Source of the DNA: Effrenium voratum
Lineage: Eukaryota > Sar > Dinophyceae > Suessiales > Symbiodiniaceae
Reading direction: 5' to 3'
DNA length: 64,000 bases
Assembly (NCBI GenBank): GCA_963377175.1
Contig: CAUJNA010003295.1
Span: forward strand, 570,501-634,500
Shown here: one piece after another, positions 60,065 through 64,000 of the stretch
Layout of the letters: each line of letters begins with the position of its first letter
How positions within the stretch are numbered: position 1 is the first letter of the stretch
The notes under the pieces: generated by a model
Databases searched by the model: none
Told to the model about the DNA's origin: nothing
The model's input: only the letters and a program-made list of their open reading frames with translations
Made by a program: the position numbers and the translations under genes

Positions 60065-60747
60065 ACTTCTCGCCGCTCAGCAATGCTGCACGCACATCTC
60101 CACACAGCAGCTGCCAGTTCTGGTTCACGCATACCATGAGCTGAATCATCTTGGCATTCCTGCTTCCTGTCGGAGGCGCCTTGTCAAGGTGAGCAAGGTC
60201 TGGGTCTTGAAAACCTCGCAGCACGAGACGCGCTTTTGCCTTGTACCGGGGGTTGCTGTCGTCTCCCCTCGCTTCGACGCTTCGTCTCCGCGCGCGTCAA
60301 CCACACTTCATCCAACCCCAGACATCCTTCCACCACCGTCCAGCCTGTTGGCAAGTCGCCGCTGACGAACCGCACATCATCAAAGCTCAGCTCGTCTGGC
60401 AGGATCTCATCAGCCATGAGCTCCCCAGGAACTTCAACCGGCACTGCTGCCACCTGGTCCGTGCTTGTAGTAGGTGGGGTGTTGGGTGCAGCATCCGGTG
60501 GCTCGCTGATGGTGACGGTGCCCTTGTCTGTAGCTGGCGTCTTGCTGCCCGTCCGTCTGCGTTTTCCTTCTCCAGCAGGAGCTCCAAGTCCAGCATCTCC
60601 GGTTGACCTTGCCCGGCTGCTCGAAGAAGGCTGCCCAATCGAGGCGTCCTCGTTGATCTCGCCGATCAGCCTCCCAATTTCCGAGCTCATCGGGGGTGCA
60701 ACCATCTGCTCATCCTCGCCGATGATGCTGGGCTCGTAGTCGTCCAT
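60065..60747 (-). pseudogene. RT N-terminal fragment and acidic linker
   Basis: The 60747-60184 frame is a Ser/Pro/Asp-rich linker. A different frame (60224-60070) carries the RT start: VLRGFQDPDLAHLDKAPPTG, then LLCGDVRAALLSGE. It is joined out of frame, with a likely small deletion, to LPPDCAALLG of the next frame near 60065. The first catalytic Asp (GDVRAA) is present. Confidence 0.7.
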
Positions 60748-60852
60748 CTGGTCCTCAATGTCGGCATGGATCTCGTTATCGGGCTCCTGGGCAATGTTCC
60801 TGAACTGCGTGGTGCTTCTCGCTTTCAGCGCCTGTAGATCCTGAAACCTCGT

Positions 60853-61230
60853 GAAGGCCGCAATCTATGTGCCCCAGCAGATCAACAGCTTGAGCATCCA
60901 CAAGGGCTACACGCCTACTCAGTGGGTGATGGGGAAATCCACACAGACCCAGATCTCTCTGAGCGGCGAGGTCTTCAACCCCGCTTGATGACCAACGCAC
61001 GTTTGCTCAGGTGCAGAAGAGACGCCTCAACGCCCAGATCGCCTTCCTCAAAGCTGACACGGACGCACGACTTCGCGACGTGCGATGAACCAGAACTTCA
61101 GGGAGAATCAGGAGGAGGTGACGATCGGACAGCTGGTGTGGTACTGGCGAGTGTCAAGGGCCAGCCACCAGCTGAAGGCGAACTGGAGAGGACCCGCCCG
61201 CGTTGTGGCGATCGAGCAGGACAGTACTGG
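60853..61230 (+). pseudogene. Inverted piece of the element's integrase C-terminal region
   Basis: The plus strand encodes AIYVPQQINSLSIHKGYTPT then QWVMGKST, and after a frame change AMNQNFRENQEEVTIGQLVW and LKANWRGPARVVAIEQD. This is the kind of sequence expected between the integrase core and the RT linker, yet it is opposite to the minus-strand integrase that stops at about 61240 and the linker that resumes at about 60747. The simplest reading is a local inversion of about 380 bp. Confidence 0.7.
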
Positions 61231-62267
61231 CAGCCCTCATTGCGGCCGCCCTCCTCATCCATGAAGAGCTCCAGTGCCCGGCGCAAAACTTGATGCTTCC
61301 GCTCGACTGCCCCCAGCCAATTGTGGGACTCCGCAGGGGCAACCTCAAGGATGATCCCCCTGTCTGAACACCATTTTCTCACGGCAAGTGATGCCCAGCC
61401 CTTGGCTTTGTCCACTCGAACAAATCTGGGGCAGCCCCAATGCTTCACCCACAAGCGCTCCATGCCCTTGATGAAGTCGACCGACTGCTCGGTCTTGAGC
61501 AGCCTGATGGCCACGTAGCGGGTTGCTTGGTCCATCACGGTCACCACGCATCTCTGGCCATTGTCCGTATCGACCCAAGCTGAATCGATGAGGAGCCTTG
61601 TGTTGAACTCCTTGGCGGTGAGGCCAGCTGCAGGCGCTGTGCCGCTTGGTGCCTTTGTCGCATAGCACTTCGGGCACAAATAGCCCTGAGCAGCTTTCAT
61701 CACGTCGCCCGCCTGCACCTCCTCTAACATCTTGGCCAAGACCTCTGCCGAAGGATGTCCGAGGTTCTTGCGCAACCTGGCAACGTAGTTGAAAGCTCTC
61801 TGTCCGACCTTGATGCGCAGCTCCTTGTTCTGCTTGATCTCATCTGCTTCTGGCATCTGGTCTTCGATCTCCTTCGACACCACGTCGCCTTGCTCCTCCT
61901 TCTTCGCCTCATCATCTTCTACCGCATTGATGAGCTCAGCGTCAGTGGGAGCCGCAGCGAGCAGCTGCGCAAGGCGCTTTGCAAGGCGCGGAGGGTAGGA
62001 CTCCACCACCTCACTCCTCAGGCCCAGGCCAGGCACGTAGCCCTCGATGGGAACATGTTGATGCTGGCCAGCGCATGTTCGTTGCAGGCCAAGATAGAGT
62101 GAAACCTTGGTGGTGAGGAAGCATGTGGCCTTCCTGACGGGCCTACTGGCACTGGTCCACGTAGGTCCAGTATCCTTCCAGGGAAGCGAAAGCAATTGTC
62201 CTCCATGCCCTGCTCTTCCATGGGTGCTCGATGGTTGCCCCTCTGCTGCCGCGTCTCTGACACTCAT
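61231..62267 (-). CDS. Copia integrase of element 2
   Basis: The HHCC-type domain is NLGHPSAEVLAKML then YLCPKCYATKAP (one His of the pair is visible as GHP). Core acidic residues: Asp in LLIDSAWVDTD, Asp in FVRVDKAKGW, Glu in LGAVERKHQVLRRALE. The second Asp and the Glu are separated by exactly 35 residues, the retroviral/copia spacing. The frame ends where the inverted segment begins. The N-terminal part (about residues 1-110) carries the end of the methyltransferase-like region. Confidence 0.88.
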
Positions 62268-62681
62268 AGGTCACGGCACACATCATGAGGATCGTGTCGT
62301 GGTTCTCCTCGCGCGCAGCCTCCAGCTGTTCTCGGCGCTCTGGATGAGCCGCCAGAGAAAGCTCCTGGAGCGTTGGCCAAAGCTTCCACATGGGGGCCAT
62401 CAGCACCTCATCAGGCTTTTTCTTGGGAACTTCTTCCAGTGCTCCGGGATCATGAAGTCCCATTTCGGCAGGGAAAAGGTCTCAACCTTAACGTCATCCA
62501 TCTTCTCGAGATAGAATGATGTCCTGGCCTTCCCGGCGAAGACCTCCCATACCACGCGGCGCTCTCTCCCCTTGACGTGGATCCGATTTGCCTCCGCCAA
62601 GAGAATCTCCTGATCTTTGATGGCCTTGGTGGTGCCATAGATCAGCTTCCGGAGATCTTTTCCTCTCAGCCTCTTCATCAC
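62143..62681 (-). pseudogene. Methyltransferase-like domain between protease and integrase
   Basis: Two frames together give the same landmarks as in element 1. Motif I is VVWEVFAGKARTSFYLEKM (near 62560). A motif IV equivalent is EVLMAPMWKLWPTLQEL (near 62390), where the catalytic Cys position holds Trp. The motif VI-like segment is ATIEHPWKSRAWRT (near 62230), followed by YVDQCQYG and a link into the integrase frame. Loss of the Cys predicts no methyl transfer. A frameshift lies near 62430. Confidence 0.6.
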
Positions 62682-63451
62682 ACAATCTCCATCTGCTGGA
62701 TTCCCATCGCCTCCTGGACTTGCTGTCGGAGAGCTCGAGGGGCTGTCCTCCTGCAGGTCGTCCTTCTTCTCTCACACGCCGGGCTGCAGCCCCCTTCTGA
62801 GCTGCTCTTTTTCGCATCCTCCGGCGTGGCTGGGGGAGTCTCGACCCCCTTGTCAAAGACCTCTGCCTGCAATTCTTTCAAAGTCATGCCGAAATCTTCG
62901 GCCACGAGGCAGCCCTCCTCAAAGCACTCTTCCATCTCACCCAAGATGACGCTGGGCGGCAACTTCTCCGAGAAATCCACGTGGTCCATGAAGTCCTCCG
63001 GAATCAGGGTCTCGAAAGCGATCTCCTCGTGGATCAACCGGTGCATGGAATTGTCCTCCACCAGGTTGACGAGGTACTCTCCCTTCGGACCCAACGGGAC
63101 ATCATGCCACTCATGATTAGGCCACTTCATCTTCTTCTCGCTGTAGTCCAGCTGAAGGCCCAATTTCTCCATGATGGGCCTGCCGAAGAGGATCGGTGCC
63201 GTGCCCTTGTTCACGTAGGTGAGCACCTTGATCTTCCTGCCCCCATCGTGGATCGGCAGCAGCACACACAAGTTGGTGCTCGGAGTTGCCGTACCTGAAG
63301 CCTTTCTGGCATCTGAAGATGTCGATCTCGCGGACGTCATAGCCGTTCTCCAAGAGGTAACGCATGTACTTCCGGATGTAGCGGCGGCTCCCCAGAACCG
63401 AAGCGGCTCCACCGTCCTGCACAGCGGTGTTGACGGTGTCGTCTTTCTCAT
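62682..63451 (-). pseudogene. Aspartic protease C-terminal part and linker
   Basis: The frame reads APILFGRPIMEKLGLQLDYS, like the hydrophobic-GR/D second conserved block of retropepsins, then an acidic linker (LGEMEECFEEGCLVAEDFG). The active-site half lies in the next upstream frame (VQDGGAASVLGSRRY, near 63410; D-G-G-A for D-S-G-A). A frameshift near 63270 separates the halves. Confidence 0.65.
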
Positions 63452-64000
63452 CTTCTGCGGCCAGATCGTAGTGTTCCTCCACCATCATCACGGCCGCGTC
63501 AGAGTTATCATCAACCTTCCGCTTCTTTTCCGAGTTGCTGGGGCAGTTGCGGGCAAAGTGACCAGCTTGCCCACATCGCAGGCACAGATTTCGGCCAAGA
63601 GCGGCTCCTGCCCTGCTTTTCGCACTGCCCTTCTGCGGCGGCATCTTGTTCTTGCCGCCCTTCTTGCTACCGCCCTTCGGAGATTTTCCCCGTCCCTTAA
63701 AGGGGCCCCCAGAACCCGGGACCATGGCGACTACTGGGTAGAAACCTCTGGAAGTCCGCATCATGTTCATGCGGTTCTTGGCCTCGACGTAGGTTGCGTA
63801 GACATCGTCATACTCCTCCACGTCGAAAAACCTCGTCAAAGCCTTCATCCTGGGCCATGTAGACACCGTCCGAGTGGCCGCCGGTCTCGCTGGCAATGTC
63901 ATAGTACGAACCATCATCTTCATCTTCTTGCCAGTGCACTCCGGTGTAGTCGGTGTCCGGCTCATAGGGTTCTTGCCACATGCCCTCCTCGGAGTAGAAC
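63270..64000 (-). CDS. Gag C-terminal part with CCHC zinc knuckle, leading into protease
   Basis: An open frame entering from beyond the window. It has an acidic/Tyr-rich start, a Gly/Lys-rich basic stretch (KGRGKSPKGGSKKGGKNK, near 63690), the nucleocapsid knuckle NLCLRCGQAGHFARNCPSN (C-x2-C-x4-H-x4-C, near 63580), then the protease active-site strand. The knuckle would package element RNA. A knuckle here and its absence from element 1 is a clear difference between the two. Confidence 0.85.

Larger units (their letters stand above)
58289..64000 (-). mobile_element. Ty1/copia-type retrotransposon (element 2), decayed, truncated by the window
   Basis: Read right to left: gag with a CCHC knuckle, aspartic protease, methyltransferase-like domain, integrase, reverse transcriptase, RNase H, then a tail with a membrane helix. 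The integrase-before-RT order makes it copia type. GC-rich coding sequence and domain order differ from element 1, so it is a separate lineage. Frameshifts occur near 63270, 62680, 62430 and 60070, and an internal inversion lies at 60853-61230. The 5' end is beyond 64000. Confidence 0.9.

Overview
The window looks like dinoflagellate nuclear DNA, of the Symbiodiniaceae or a related group. The grounds are: genes split into many small exons all read from the minus strand; introns that mostly begin GC or GA rather than GT and end AG before a G; two large, decayed Ty1/copia-type retrotransposons; abundant micro- and minisatellites; an intron-less retrocopied gene; and an AT-rich nuclear copy of mitochondrial cox1. 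There is no bacterial operon structure, rRNA gene or CRISPR array.

Layout. 1-68 is the edge of a minus-strand exon. 190-2155 is simple repeat followed by a satellite with a unit of about 132 bp. 2883-15391 is copia element 1 (plus strand): gag, protease, integrase, a cytosine-methyltransferase-like domain, reverse transcriptase and RNase H, then about 4 kb of further ORFs with a Tpt1/KptA-like and an endonuclease/exonuclease/phosphatase (EEP)-like domain. 15.4-16.6 kb is purine-rich repeat. 16.9-24.8 kb holds minus-strand exons with WD40-like and EF-hand character, and 24.8-29.8 kb holds unrecognised minus-strand exons.

29861-38136 (minus) is a complete 25-exon UDP-L-rhamnose synthase gene (RHM type: dehydratase plus epimerase/reductase). 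It encodes 662 residues and could be reconstructed junction by junction. Its intron 7 is packed with repeats and a tRNA-like sequence. 38.1-42 kb is mostly unassigned. 42-52 kb (minus) holds exons of an ankyrin/TRP-like cation channel, with a purine-rich minisatellite (42.8-44.05 kb) and, inside one intron, an intron-less octotricopeptide-like plus RluA pseudouridine synthase retrocopy (46308-48731) carrying five in-frame stops and no frameshift. 52.6-57.5 kb (minus) is a WD40-type gene whose intron contains the cox1 insert.

58289-64000 (minus, running off the end) is copia element 2: gag with a CCHC knuckle, protease, methyltransferase-like domain, integrase (with an internal inverted piece), reverse transcriptase/RNase H, and an unusual tail with a membrane helix, coiled coil and Cys/His motif.

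The host genes form one unidirectional minus-strand array. They have no obvious shared pathway: nucleotide-sugar synthesis, a channel and propeller proteins. Exon coordinates for the rhamnose synthase are exact to the base by reading-frame closure. Those of the other split genes are approximate.
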